Shown here: positions 11,349 through 19,736 of the stretch, in pieces
Numbering within the stretch: the first letter of the stretch is position 1
Layout: every line of letters starts with the position of its first letter
Source of the DNA: an uncultured Acidobacteriota bacterium
GTDB lineage: Bacteria; Acidobacteriota; Vicinamibacteria; Fen-336
NCBI GenBank assembly: GCA_902826455.1
Contig: CADEEV010000019.1
Span: forward strand, 1 to 64,000
Length of the DNA: 64,000 nt
Reading direction: 5' to 3'
Notes under the pieces: model-generated
The model's database searches: none
Seen by the model: the letters and a program-made list of their open reading frames with translations, nothing else
Told to the model about the DNA's origin: nothing
Made by a program: the position numbers and the translations under genes

Positions 11349-12113
11349 GTGAAGTGTCTCGTCTACGTCGATCCGTCGCAGCGCGGCGAGTGGGCCCTGG
11401 CCCTCGCCGCGCTTGTCCTGCCGGGCCTCGCGGACAGCGTCGTGCTGCTCGCCACGGAGGAGGACGTCGAGGCCCATCCGCAGCTCCTGACCGTGGCCCG
11501 CGCCCGCTTCGGAGGCCTGGGTGGCCTCGAAGAACGCACCGGCGCAGGCCCGGCGGAGAGGGCGATCGGCGCGGCGGTCGCCGCGGGCGGCTTCGGGCTG
11601 GTGGTGGTGCCGCCGGCCGGCCGCAACGCCTTGCAACGCATGCTCAGGGGCTCCCGGGTCGCGCGCGTGGTACGCGCCGTCGACGCGGCGGTGCTGGTCG
11701 CGCGCCGGCCGCCTGGGCGGCTCGAGCGCATCCTGGCGGTCGTCTCCGGGGGCGCCGGGACGCGCCTCGTGATCGAGGCGGCCCTGCGCCTCGAGCGGGC
11801 CACGGGCGCCGTCGCGACCTTCCTGCACGTGGCGTCGGAGGTGACCCTGCCCTACGCGCCGGAGGCCGCCGCGGCGCCGCAGGCGCCGCGCGTGTCGCCG
11901 GAGGCGGCGGCGCGCGCGCTCCTCGAGGGCCTCGGCCGGACGCCCCTCGTGCGCGAGGGTCTCGTGGTCGAGGAGGTGCTCGGCGAGCTGGAGAACGGCG
12001 CCTACGACCTGCTCGTCGTCGGCGCGCCTCCCGAGAGCGGCGGCTGGGCCCGCGAGGACGTGGCGGAGCGCCTGCTGCTCGCGAGCGGGGCCTCGGTGCT
12101 GATCGCGCGCTAG
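11349..12113 (+). CDS. Tandem universal stress protein (UspA-like)
   Basis: A 254-residue cytosolic protein built from two UspA-like units. The first ends with LVVVPPAGRNALQRMLRGSRVARVVR, matching the GxxG(9)GS nucleotide-loop region of the family; the second (from about residue 125) ends LLVVGAPPESGGW and VLIAR. The first loop is closer to the ATP-binding consensus than the second. The start is GTG 11349, seven bases after the membrane protein, so it probably belongs to that operon. Its stop shares CTAG with the stop of the convergent HD-domain gene. Confidence 0.75.
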   Translation: MKCLVYVDPSQRGEWALALAALVLPGLADSVVLLATEEDVEAHPQLLTVARARFGGLGGLEERTGAGPAERAIGAAVAAGGFGLVVVPPAGRNALQRMLRGSRVARVVRAVDAAVLVARRPPGRLERILAVVSGGAGTRLVIEAALRLERATGAVATFLHVASEVTLPYAPEAAAAPQAPRVSPEAAARALLEGLGRTPLVREGLVVEEVLGELENGAYDLLVVGAPPESGGWAREDVAERLLLASGASVLIAR

Positions 12114-13546
12114 GCCGGCGGCGGAGCGCCGTCCTGGGCCAGGAAGGCCCGCTCCAGGGCGGCCGTGATGTCGAGGCCCTTCGTGGCGGGGTTCAAGACC
12201 CGCTTCGGCCGCAGCCGGTAGCGCAGCTCGAACAGGTCGAGCTCCTCGCTCGTCACCGGCGCGGAGCCGTCGCTCTCCTGGATCACGGTCACGACCGGCC
12301 ACGCGAAGCGCTCCTGGTCCCGGCCGCCCGAGGTGCTCATGACCCAGCGGCCGTTCGAGAGCTCGAGCAGGCTCCCCGGCGGATAGGCGCCCATCAGCCG
12401 CACGAACAGCGCCATCAGGTCCGCGTCGTAGACCGGGCCCCGCGCGGCCCACATGGCGCCCTGGGCGGTGGGCGGCGGCATGCCGGCGAGCATCCCGTCG
12501 CGCGGCGCCGTCAGCATGTCGTAGTCGTCGGCGATGTGCAGGATGCGCGCGAACAGCGAGAGCTGCTGCGCGCCGTGGGGCAGGTGGTGCTCGAGGACCA
12601 CCCGCAGGCGCCGGATCTTGCCTTCGTGGAAGCCGCGCTGCCGCAGCAGCAGGCGCGCGCCGGCGGCGGCGTGGGTGTCCTTGTCGCCGCCGTGGGCGTA
12701 GCCGACGTCGTGGAGCATGGCCGCGACGCCGAGGTCGCCCAGGGCCGACTCCGACAGGCCCAGGGCCTGGCCGAGCAAGAGCGACAGGTTGCAGACCGAG
12801 AGCAGGTGCTGGTCGCCCGCGCTGCCCAGCCGCCGGCGCAGCGGGGTCGCCGCCGCCCGGCCCACGTTGTCGCGCACGCTGCCGACGAGGTCCACGACCG
12901 CGCGCCGCACCGGCAGCGGGTTCGGCAGGCGGTTCGACCCGAGGTTGGCGACGGCCTCCTTCACGACCGCGGCGCCGCGCCGCATCACGTCGTCGTGGCG
13001 CTGCTTCACGGTCGTGCGTTCGCCCGAGATCCGGAACCGGTAGCGCCCCGTGAGCTCGAGCTCGGGCACGGCCGTGAGGCGGTCGGCCAGGGCCGCCCGC
13101 GCGCGGCCTGCCTCGCCCGCGGGCTGGGACAAGGCGCGCGCCAGGAGCTTCACCTCGGGGGCGCCGATCGGGCCGTGGAACGCGACCCCGCCCACGTTGT
13201 GGCGATCGAGCTCCGCCACGATGCCGTCGATCACCACCTGCTCGGTGGGCCGCACCCGCAGCCGGACGTCGTTGACGTAGACGTTGTCCTCGACGCAGAA
13301 GATCGTCACGGCGCCCAGCAGGCCGATCAGGCCCCGCAGCACGCTGGCGAACTCCGCCGACGGACCCTCGAGGGCCGCGTTGTCGAGCTGGTAGAGGCGG
13401 CTCGTGCGCACGAGGCCGTTCAGCAGGAAGACGAGGCGGTGGCCTTCGTCGCGCACGCGCCCGGCGAGCTCCCGGTCGTCGGCCAGGCTCGCGCGCTGCA
13501 GCGCCTTCTCGAGCCCGCGCTGGACCGAGGCCACCTTCGTCGTCAC
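12110..13546 (-). CDS. HD-domain (degenerate HD-GYP) protein
   Basis: A 478-residue cytosolic protein. Residues ~30-140 form an N-terminal module (TSRLYQLDN, VYVNDVRLR, VAFHGPIGAPEVKLLARAL) that also appears in the upstream gene. The HD motif LHDVGYAHGG has H279-D280, followed by EHHLPHG and ADDYDMLT, laid out as in HD-GYP cyclic-di-GMP phosphodiesterases. The GYP signature itself is missing, so c-di-GMP hydrolysis is doubtful. GTG at 13546 overlaps the upstream stop (GTGA). I infer a signalling pair with the HEAT-repeat protein. Confidence 0.75.
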   Translation of the reverse strand: MTTKVASVQRGLEKALQRASLADDRELAGRVRDEGHRLVFLLNGLVRTSRLYQLDNAALEGPSAEFASVLRGLIGLLGAVTIFCVEDNVYVNDVRLRVRPTEQVVIDGIVAELDRHNVGGVAFHGPIGAPEVKLLARALSQPAGEAGRARAALADRLTAVPELELTGRYRFRISGERTTVKQRHDDVMRRGAAVVKEAVANLGSNRLPNPLPVRRAVVDLVGSVRDNVGRAAATPLRRRLGSAGDQHLLSVCNLSLLLGQALGLSESALGDLGVAAMLHDVGYAHGGDKDTHAAAGARLLLRQRGFHEGKIRRLRVVLEHHLPHGAQQLSLFARILHIADDYDMLTAPRDGMLAGMPPPTAQGAMWAARGPVYDADLMALFVRLMGAYPPGSLLELSNGRWVMSTSGGRDQERFAWPVVTVIQESDGSAPVTSEELDLFELRYRLRPKRVLNPATKGLDITAALERAFLAQDGAPPPA

Positions 13547-15294
13547 GGCTGCCTCGGCGCGTTGCGCTGGCGCTGGGCCAGGGCGCCCAGGATCCATTGC
13601 TGGACCTCGGGGTCGGCGGCGTCGAGGGCGCCTTCGAGGATCACGGCGGCCTCGTCGGCGCGGATCTCCGAGAGCGCGAGAGCCGCGGCGACCTGACGCG
13701 CGGGCGGCCCCGGCAGCGTCTTGCGGAAGAGCCCCGCGGGGGCGAGCCACTCGGCCCAGCGCGCGGAGGCGCCGTCGCCGCCGAGGTCGCCCAGCACCTG
13801 GCCGATCTGCGCGGCCTCGCCGTAGCTGAGCCCGTCGGCCTGGTTCGTGACGAAGCCCGCGAGCAGGTCGAGGAAGCGCTTGTCGCGGGTGCGGGCGATC
13901 ATGCCCAGCACGCGGGCGCGCCGCACCGGGTCGGTCCAGCGGAAGGCGTCGAAGAACGCGCGTCCCACGGCTCCCGAGTAGGGCATGTTCTCGAGGTGCC
14001 AGAGCGCCTCGTCTTGTACCGCGCGGTCGGGATGCGAGGCCTGGCGGGCGATGAGGTCGACCGCCTTGTCGCCGCCGATGTTCGCCATCACCCGGAGCAG
14101 GTCCGAGGCCATGGCGCCGGTGGCCGCGACGAAGCGCTCCTCGAGCAGCTCGAACTTCGCCTTCCCGTAGTGCTCGAGGATCTGGCGGCCCACGGCGCGC
14201 ACCGCGGCCCCGGTCTCTTCCTGGAGGGCGTCCGCCACGGCGGTGAACGGATCGGGACAGGCGCGGTCGAGGACGTCGATCAGCTCGGGGTTGAGCTTGC
14301 GCTCGTGGGCCGGCACCGAGCGCAGCAGGCGCCGCACGGCGCGCCGGTCGCCGCAGGTCTCGAGGAGCTCGTAGAGCGCCGCATGGCGGTCGGGATCCCA
14401 CTCCGGCGCGTCCTCGCCCGCGAGGCCCCACACGAAGCCGATGTAGCTCTTGAGGGCCGAGAGGTGGTCCTCGGAGAGCAGGAAGTCGCGCACCTCGGTG
14501 AAGAGGTGGGAGACCTCCTCGAAGGCGAGGTGCGAGGCCGGGTCGTTGAGGTCGTCGCGCAGGCGCAGCAGCAGCGCCACGCAGTCGGCCGGGACCTGGG
14601 CAGGCGACGCCTCGGCCCGCAGTCGCTCGAGGGTCTCGGCGGGGACGTGGACCCAGCTCGGCCCGACCGGCGTCGGCAGCGCCGGACGCGGCAGGTCCAC
14701 GTGGTCGGGCAGCGCCATGGCGTCGGTCCAGCGCGCGTCGGTGCCGGCGGTCTCGTCGTCGTCGGGCAGGATGCCCTCGACCGAGACCACCTCGAGGTTG
14801 CGGAAGCGCGCCTTCCAGAGGAGCGTCACGACGTCCTCCTCGCGCTGGTTCACGCCGGTGTAGCGGATCGACAGGATCTCGAGGAGCTTCGCGAGCTCCT
14901 CCCAGTCGAAGCCGGGGCGGAAGCGCAGCGAGCGCACGCCGTCGCGGTACAGCCGGAACGCCAGGCTGCGGTCGCGGTCGCGGTTCAGGTAGACGACCTC
15001 GCCCTCGAAGGCGATCTCGAAGGGCTGCACGAGCAGGGTGAGGGGGCCTTCGTCGGCCAAGAGCGACACGAACTGGTCGAGGAGCTGGGCGATGAACCGG
15101 GAGATGGCTTCGTTGTGGGCGTCGTAGAGGAGGAAGGAGCGGGCGGTGGCCGCGAGGCGGGTCAGCAGCGCGGAGACGCGTTGCTGACGGCGGCTGAGGC
15201 CCGCCCTCTGCTCCTGCTCCCCGCCCTCCTGGGGCGTCTCGGCCCCCTCCGGCTGCGGGAAGAGGTCCTCTGCGGTGCGCTCGTTCTCGGCCAT
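13543..15294 (-). CDS. HEAT-repeat protein with shared N-terminal module
   Basis: A 583-residue cytosolic protein. An acidic, disordered first 25 residues precede a module at ~38-150 (ARSFLLYDAHNEAISRFIAQLL, then LYRDGVRSLRFRPGFDWEELAKLLEIL). The C-terminal half is a series of helical HEAT-like repeats (SDLLRVMANIGGDKAVDLIA, VQDEALWHLENMP, VRRARVLGMIARTRDKRFLDLL). HEAT arrays bind other proteins; no catalytic motif is visible. It is coupled by GTGA overlap to the HD gene. I know the combination from Deltaproteobacteria and Acidobacteriota, without an assigned function. Confidence 0.7.
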   Translation of the reverse strand: MAENERTAEDLFPQPEGAETPQEGGEQEQRAGLSRRQQRVSALLTRLAATARSFLLYDAHNEAISRFIAQLLDQFVSLLADEGPLTLLVQPFEIAFEGEVVYLNRDRDRSLAFRLYRDGVRSLRFRPGFDWEELAKLLEILSIRYTGVNQREEDVVTLLWKARFRNLEVVSVEGILPDDDETAGTDARWTDAMALPDHVDLPRPALPTPVGPSWVHVPAETLERLRAEASPAQVPADCVALLLRLRDDLNDPASHLAFEEVSHLFTEVRDFLLSEDHLSALKSYIGFVWGLAGEDAPEWDPDRHAALYELLETCGDRRAVRRLLRSVPAHERKLNPELIDVLDRACPDPFTAVADALQEETGAAVRAVGRQILEHYGKAKFELLEERFVAATGAMASDLLRVMANIGGDKAVDLIARQASHPDRAVQDEALWHLENMPYSGAVGRAFFDAFRWTDPVRRARVLGMIARTRDKRFLDLLAGFVTNQADGLSYGEAAQIGQVLGDLGGDGASARWAEWLAPAGLFRKTLPGPPARQVAAALALSEIRADEAAVILEGALDAADPEVQQWILGALAQRQRNAPRQP

Positions 15295-15335
15295 GACCCC
15301 GCTGCAAGGGCCGCGTCGGGGGAAGCGGCCGCGAG

Positions 15336-17315
15336 ATGATAGCCGAACTGCCGTCGTGCTACTCTCTCGGCCGATCGGGGAAGCGCGTCGTCCCCCGAAA
15401 GCACTTGTCCACCCTGGCCAAACCCGACACGCCCGCCTCCGCCGGCCCGACCCCGCCCGAAGCCACCTGGCAGCACTGGCTCATCGGGCGTCCCCTGGCC
15501 ACGGCCGACGCCTCGGACGAGGCCATCGGCAAGACCGTCGGCCTCGCGGTGTTCGCCTCGGACGCCCTGTCGTCCACCGCCTACGCGACCCAGGAGATCC
15601 TGACCGTGCTGGGGGCCGCCGGCGTCGCCGCCTTCGCGTACACCCTGCCGATCGCCGCCGCCATCGTCGTGCTGCTCGCGATCGTGACGCTCTCGTACCA
15701 GCAGACGATCCACGCCTATCCCGGCGGCGGCGGCGCCTACATCGTGGCACGCGACAACCTGGGCGAGCTGCCGGCGCAGGTCGCGGGCGCGGCGCTCCTG
15801 ACCGACTACATCCTGACCGTGGCCGTGTCGGTGTCGTCCGGCGTCGCCCAGATCGCGTCGGCGTTCCCGGTGCTCCTCGGGCACCGCGTCGCCCTGGCCG
15901 TGTGCTTCGTCTTCCTGATCGCGATCATCAACCTGCGCGGCGTCAAGGAGTCGGGGGCGCTGTTCGCGATCCCCAGCTACTTCTTCGTCGGCATGATGGC
16001 CTCGACGATCGCGGTCGGCTTCTTCCGGCAGTTCGCGGGCGAGCTCGGCACGGTGCCGCATCCTCCGCACCTCGAGAACACCGGTCACGCCCTGTCGCTG
16101 TTCCTGATCCTCCACGCCTTCTCGAACGGCACCACGGCCCTCACGGGCGTCGAGGCGATCTCGAACGGCGTGACCGCGTTCAAGGAGCCGCGCAGCAAGA
16201 ACGCCGCCACGACCCTGCTCGTGATGTCGGGGATACTCGCGACGCTGTTCCTCTCGATCACGTACCTGGCCGTGCACATCGGGGCGATCCCGTCCGAGGG
16301 CGAGACGATCGTCTCGCAGATCGCGCGCACGGTCTTCGACGGCCGCGGCCCGCTCTACCTCGCGACGATCGGCGCCACCACCCTGATCCTCGTGATGGCC
16401 GCGAACACGGCGTTCAACGGCTTCCCGCGCCTGGGCGCGCTGCAGGCCGCCGACGGCTACCTGCCGCGCCAGCTCACCTACCGGGGCAGCCGCCTCGTCT
16501 ACTCCCGGGGTATCGGGGCCCTCGCGGTGCTGGCGTCGCTGCTGATCGCGATCTTCGACGCGAGCGTCACGGCCCTGATCCCGCTCTACGCCATCGGCGT
16601 CTTCCTGTCCTTCACGCTGTCCCAGTCGGGCATGACCCGGCGCTGGTGGAAGACCCGCACGGATCCCGCCTGGGCCGCGAAGGCGGCCCTGAACGGCGTC
16701 GGCGCGGTGCTGAGCGGCGCCGTGATGATGGTCTTCGCGGTCACGAAGTTCGAGGAAGGCGCCTGGTTCGTGGTGATCCTGATCCCGGCCCTGGTCGCGG
16801 TGCTGTTCGCGATCCGCCGTCACTACAAGGAGCTCGCGGCAGCCCTCTCCCTCGAGACCTACGGTGCCCCGGCCCGCATCCAGCGCCACCGCGTGATCCT
16901 CCCGATCAGCGGCGTGCACCGCGGCACGGTGGCGGCGCTGCGCTACGCCCGCGCGCTGTCCGAGGACATCACGGCCGTCCACGTCTCGATCGACCCGGAG
17001 TCCGCGGCGAACGTCCGCCGCAAGTGGGGCCTGTGGGGCAACGGCGTGCGCCTCGTGATCCTCGATTCGCCCTACCGCATGCTGCTCGAGCCGACCCTCG
17101 AGTACATCCGCAAGGTGGCCGACCGCAGGCAGCCGAACGAGACCATCACGATCGTGGTGCCGCAGTTCGTGCCCCACAAGACCTGGCACAACCTGCTCCA
17201 CGCCCAGACCGCCGTGACGCTGCGCCTCGCGCTGTTGTTCCGCCGCGGCATCGTGATCACCAACGTGCCCTATCATCTCGACACGCCGGGTCGGCCCGAG
17301 GGGGACCAGGACTAG
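15336..17315 (+). CDS. KimA-type potassium/proton symporter (APC superfamily)
   Basis: A 659-residue transporter with about 12 membrane helices up to residue ~500 and a cytosolic C-terminal domain (RHRVILPISGVHRGTVAALRYARAL), which resembles a universal stress protein fold. VGLAVFASDALSSTAYATQEIL is diagnostic of the KimA (YdaO) group, high-affinity K+ importers that c-di-AMP inhibits in Bacillus. The two TrkA genes that follow support a potassium role. The start is uncertain: ATG 15336 gives a long polar N-terminus, and a TTG at 15405 is an alternative. No c-di-AMP riboswitch is evident in the short upstream gap. Confidence 0.8.
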   Translation: MIAELPSCYSLGRSGKRVVPRKHLSTLAKPDTPASAGPTPPEATWQHWLIGRPLATADASDEAIGKTVGLAVFASDALSSTAYATQEILTVLGAAGVAAFAYTLPIAAAIVVLLAIVTLSYQQTIHAYPGGGGAYIVARDNLGELPAQVAGAALLTDYILTVAVSVSSGVAQIASAFPVLLGHRVALAVCFVFLIAIINLRGVKESGALFAIPSYFFVGMMASTIAVGFFRQFAGELGTVPHPPHLENTGHALSLFLILHAFSNGTTALTGVEAISNGVTAFKEPRSKNAATTLLVMSGILATLFLSITYLAVHIGAIPSEGETIVSQIARTVFDGRGPLYLATIGATTLILVMAANTAFNGFPRLGALQAADGYLPRQLTYRGSRLVYSRGIGALAVLASLLIAIFDASVTALIPLYAIGVFLSFTLSQSGMTRRWWKTRTDPAWAAKAALNGVGAVLSGAVMMVFAVTKFEEGAWFVVILIPALVAVLFAIRRHYKELAAALSLETYGAPARIQRHRVILPISGVHRGTVAALRYARALSEDITAVHVSIDPESAANVRRKWGLWGNGVRLVILDSPYRMLLEPTLEYIRKVADRRQPNETITIVVPQFVPHKTWHNLLHAQTAVTLRLALLFRRGIVITNVPYHLDTPGRPEGDQD

Positions 17316-17319
17316 CGCC

Positions 17320-17739
17320 ATGTTCATCGTCATCGTCGGTTGCGGCCGCGTCGGCTCCGAGCTCGCGGCCGGGCTGTACCGCAAGGGCCACCAGGTCACG
17401 ATCATCGACCACGTGGGCTCGTCCTTCGAGCATTTGCCGCCCGACTACCGGGGCCGCACGATCGAGGCGGAGGTGCTCTCCGAGGACGTGCTCAAGAACG
17501 CGGGGGTCGAGCAGGCCGGCGGCCTCGCCGCCGTCACCAACTCCGACCCCGTGAACGCCGTGGTGGGCCACGTGGCCCGCTCGATCTACGGCGTGCCCAA
17601 CGTCGTCGTGCGCAACTACGACCCTCGCTGGAAGCCGCTCTTCGAGGCTTTCGGCCTCGACATGGTGAGCTCGACGGCGTGGGGCGCCTCGCGCATCGAG
17701 GAGCTTCTCGAGCGGCCGGCGGCCGCGGGAGGCCGCTGA
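17320..17739 (+). CDS. TrkA-N (RCK N-terminal) domain protein
   Basis: A 139-residue cytosolic NAD(H)-binding regulator of potassium transport. The Rossmann motif VGCGRVGSELAAGL is at residues 6-19, with an acidic residue at the end of the second strand (IIDHVG). The RCK C-terminal (TrkA-C) half is absent, so this is a single-domain RCK protein. It starts four bases after the transporter stop. It probably pairs with the next gene product to form a gating ring or regulatory complex on the transporter. Confidence 0.88.
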   Translation: MFIVIVGCGRVGSELAAGLYRKGHQVTIIDHVGSSFEHLPPDYRGRTIEAEVLSEDVLKNAGVEQAGGLAAVTNSDPVNAVVGHVARSIYGVPNVVVRNYDPRWKPLFEAFGLDMVSSTAWGASRIEELLERPAAAGGR

Positions 17740-17741
17740 CC

Positions 17742-18413
17742 ATGTTCGTCGTGGTGGCCGGCGGCGGTCGTACCGGCGCGCAGCTCGCGCGCTACCTGCT
17801 CGAGCAGCGCCACGAGGTGCAGGTCATCGAGCACCGCAAGGACGTGCTCGCCCATCTCCACCGCGAGCTGCCGACCGAGGCGATCTACGAGGGCAACGCC
17901 ACCGACGCCCGGGTCCTGCAAGGCGCCGGCATCGAGCGCGCCCACGTCCTCACGGCCTGCACGGCCGAGGACGCGGAGAACCTGTCCTTGTGCTTCGTGG
18001 CCCGCGAGCGCTACAAGGTGCCGCGCACGATCGCCTGCATCAACAACCCGCGGAACGCCTGGCTCTTCGACGACAAGTTCCGCGTCGACGTCGCCTTGAA
18101 CCAGTCCGACATCCTCGCGAAGCTGATCGAGCAGGAGATGTCCCTCGGCGACATGATGACGCTGCTCAAGCTGCGCAAGGGACGCTTCTCGCTGGTGGGC
18201 GAGAAGATCCCCGCCGGCGCCCGCGCCGTGGGCGTCGCCCTGAAGGACCTGCCGCTGCCGAAGAACAGCGTGATCGCCGCGATCATCCGCGGCGGCGAGA
18301 TCGTGATCCCGCGCGGGCCCCTCGCCTTCGCCGCCGACGACGAGGTGCTCGCGATCGTGGACGCCGACGGGGCCGCGGAGCTTGCCCGCCTGTTCGGGCC
18401 CGGAGGATCCTAG
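17742..18413 (+). CDS. TrkA-N/TrkA-C potassium transport regulator
   Basis: A 223-residue two-domain RCK protein. Residues 1-130 form a Rossmann fold (VAGGGRTGAQLARYLLEQ, acid at VIEHRKD). Residues ~140-220 form a TrkA-C domain (VGVALKDLPLPKNSVIAAIIRGGEIVIPRG), which in the family binds ligands such as c-di-AMP or ATP. Two bases separate it from the preceding TrkA-N gene. In context it should regulate the KimA-like transporter upstream. The next gene's GTG overlaps its TAG stop. Confidence 0.9.
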   Translation: MFVVVAGGGRTGAQLARYLLEQRHEVQVIEHRKDVLAHLHRELPTEAIYEGNATDARVLQGAGIERAHVLTACTAEDAENLSLCFVARERYKVPRTIACINNPRNAWLFDDKFRVDVALNQSDILAKLIEQEMSLGDMMTLLKLRKGRFSLVGEKIPAGARAVGVALKDLPLPKNSVIAAIIRGGEIVIPRGPLAFAADDEVLAIVDADGAAELARLFGPGGS

Positions 18414-19654
18414 TGGGCGCCGAGGAGTGGTCGCGCCAGCCCGGCCTGTGGGCCTTCGTGGGCCTGATCGTCGGCGTGCTGATCGCCCTCGGCTTCGACC
18501 GCATCCAGCTCAAGAAGGCGCAACGCCTCCGGATGGAGGAGCGGGCGGAGGCGGACAGGGCCCTGGCCCGCGCCAAGGTGGACAACGAGGCGCTCGCGAA
18601 GCAGCTCTTCGAGCACACCGAGGTCTTCCAGTTCCTGCCCGAGCACCTGCGCGACCTGCTGCTCGCCCACGGGCAGCGCGCGGTGGGCCCGCTCGCCCTC
18701 GCCCTCGTCGAGCGCCTCTTCCACCCGGAGCAGGCCGCCGTCTTCGTGGCACGGCCCTCGCGGCGCAAGCTGGCGCTCGCCGTGGGAGCCGGCCTGCCTC
18801 CGGGCGTCGCCGTCGGCGCCGAGGTGGACTACGGCTACGGCCGGCTGGGCTGGGCCGCGGAGAGCCAGGTCGCGATCGACGAGGTGGATTTCCAGACGGC
18901 CCGAGGCGAGAAGGCCTCGAAGGCCCTCGCGCGCGCGAAGGCCCTCGAGGAGCCGGGGCTGCGCGGGCTGCGCGTCGACGCCGTGGCGCCGATCCTCGAG
19001 GGCCGCGAGCTCCTGGGCGTGCTGTGCATCGGCGGCGCCCGCACCCGCAAGGGCCAGGAGAAGAAGCTGCTGGCCCTCGCCGCCGGCCTCGCCGCGGTCT
19101 CCTTCACCCAGGCGACGCGCATCAAGGCCGCCGAGGAGGCCGAGGCCATGGACGGCCTCACCGGCGTCCACAACAAGCGCCACCTGCTCGAGCGCCTGCA
19201 GGAGGAGATGCGCAACGCGGCTCGCGACGAGAGGAACCTGTCGGTGCTGTTCCTCGACCTCGACCACTTCGAGCACTACAACCGCACGAACGGCCACCTG
19301 GCCGGGGACGAGGTGCTGCGCAAGCTGGCGCAGATGCTGAAGGGCGCCGTGCGCGACACCGACGTGGTGGGGCGCGTGGGCGGCGAGGAGTTCGCGATCG
19401 TCTACGTGGGCGCCAACAAGGAGCTCGCCATGCGCCTCGCGGAGAGCCTGCGCCAGTCCATCGAGGCGTTTCCGTTCCCGAACCGCCAGCACCAGCCCCT
19501 GGGGGCGATCACGATCTCGGGCGGCGTCGCGACGTTCCCGGACGACTCGAAGAAGGGCGAGGTGCTGCTGCGCTGCGCCGACCAGGCGCTCTACGAGGCG
19601 AAGGCCGCGGGCCGCAACCGCATCTTCCCGGGGGAGCCCGACTTCCTGGCCTGA
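18413..19654 (+). CDS. GAF-GGDEF diguanylate cyclase, membrane-anchored
   Basis: A 413-residue protein with one N-terminal transmembrane helix (WAFVGLIVGVLIALGF), a coiled-coil (~30-70), a GAF-like sensor domain (~80-235) and a GGDEF domain (~245-405). The active-site motif is GGEEF at 323-327 and the inhibitory site RDTD at 314-317 is intact, so it should make c-di-GMP with product feedback. Motif LDLDHFEHYN keeps the metal aspartates. The start is GTG 18413, overlapping the TrkA stop as TAGTG, so it is translated as part of the potassium operon. Confidence 0.9.
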   Translation: MGAEEWSRQPGLWAFVGLIVGVLIALGFDRIQLKKAQRLRMEERAEADRALARAKVDNEALAKQLFEHTEVFQFLPEHLRDLLLAHGQRAVGPLALALVERLFHPEQAAVFVARPSRRKLALAVGAGLPPGVAVGAEVDYGYGRLGWAAESQVAIDEVDFQTARGEKASKALARAKALEEPGLRGLRVDAVAPILEGRELLGVLCIGGARTRKGQEKKLLALAAGLAAVSFTQATRIKAAEEAEAMDGLTGVHNKRHLLERLQEEMRNAARDERNLSVLFLDLDHFEHYNRTNGHLAGDEVLRKLAQMLKGAVRDTDVVGRVGGEEFAIVYVGANKELAMRLAESLRQSIEAFPFPNRQHQPLGAITISGGVATFPDDSKKGEVLLRCADQALYEAKAAGRNRIFPGEPDFLA

Positions 19655-19678
19655 CGCGTACGTCACGCCGCGCTTTGT

Positions 19679-19721
19679 TATGATCTGGCGCTGTTCTCGA
19701 CGTCACACCCCGCAAGGAAGG
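19679..19721 (+). promoter_or_regulatory. Putative sucCD-ndk promoter -10 and ribosome site
   Basis: TATGAT at 19679-19684 matches the -10 consensus in 5 of 6 positions; no -35 at good spacing is clear. AAGGAAGG at 19714-19721 is a strong Shine-Dalgarno but 15 bases from the GTG start, and AAAGG at 19730-19734 is closer. Confidence 0.4.
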
Positions 19722-19736
19722 AAGATCTAAAAGGCT

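Noticed and set aside
12110-13546. Active c-di-GMP phosphodiesterase of the HD-GYP class
   Set aside because: The GYP signature is absent after EHH, so only a degenerate HD-GYP-like domain is claimed.
15295-15335. c-di-AMP (ydaO/yuaA) riboswitch before the KimA-like gene
   Set aside because: The gap to the divergent HEAT gene is only about 40 bases, far too short for the riboswitch.
19680-19730. A 16-codon leader ORF before sucC
   Set aside because: Its ATG lies inside the TATGAT -10 box, so a transcript from that promoter would not contain it.
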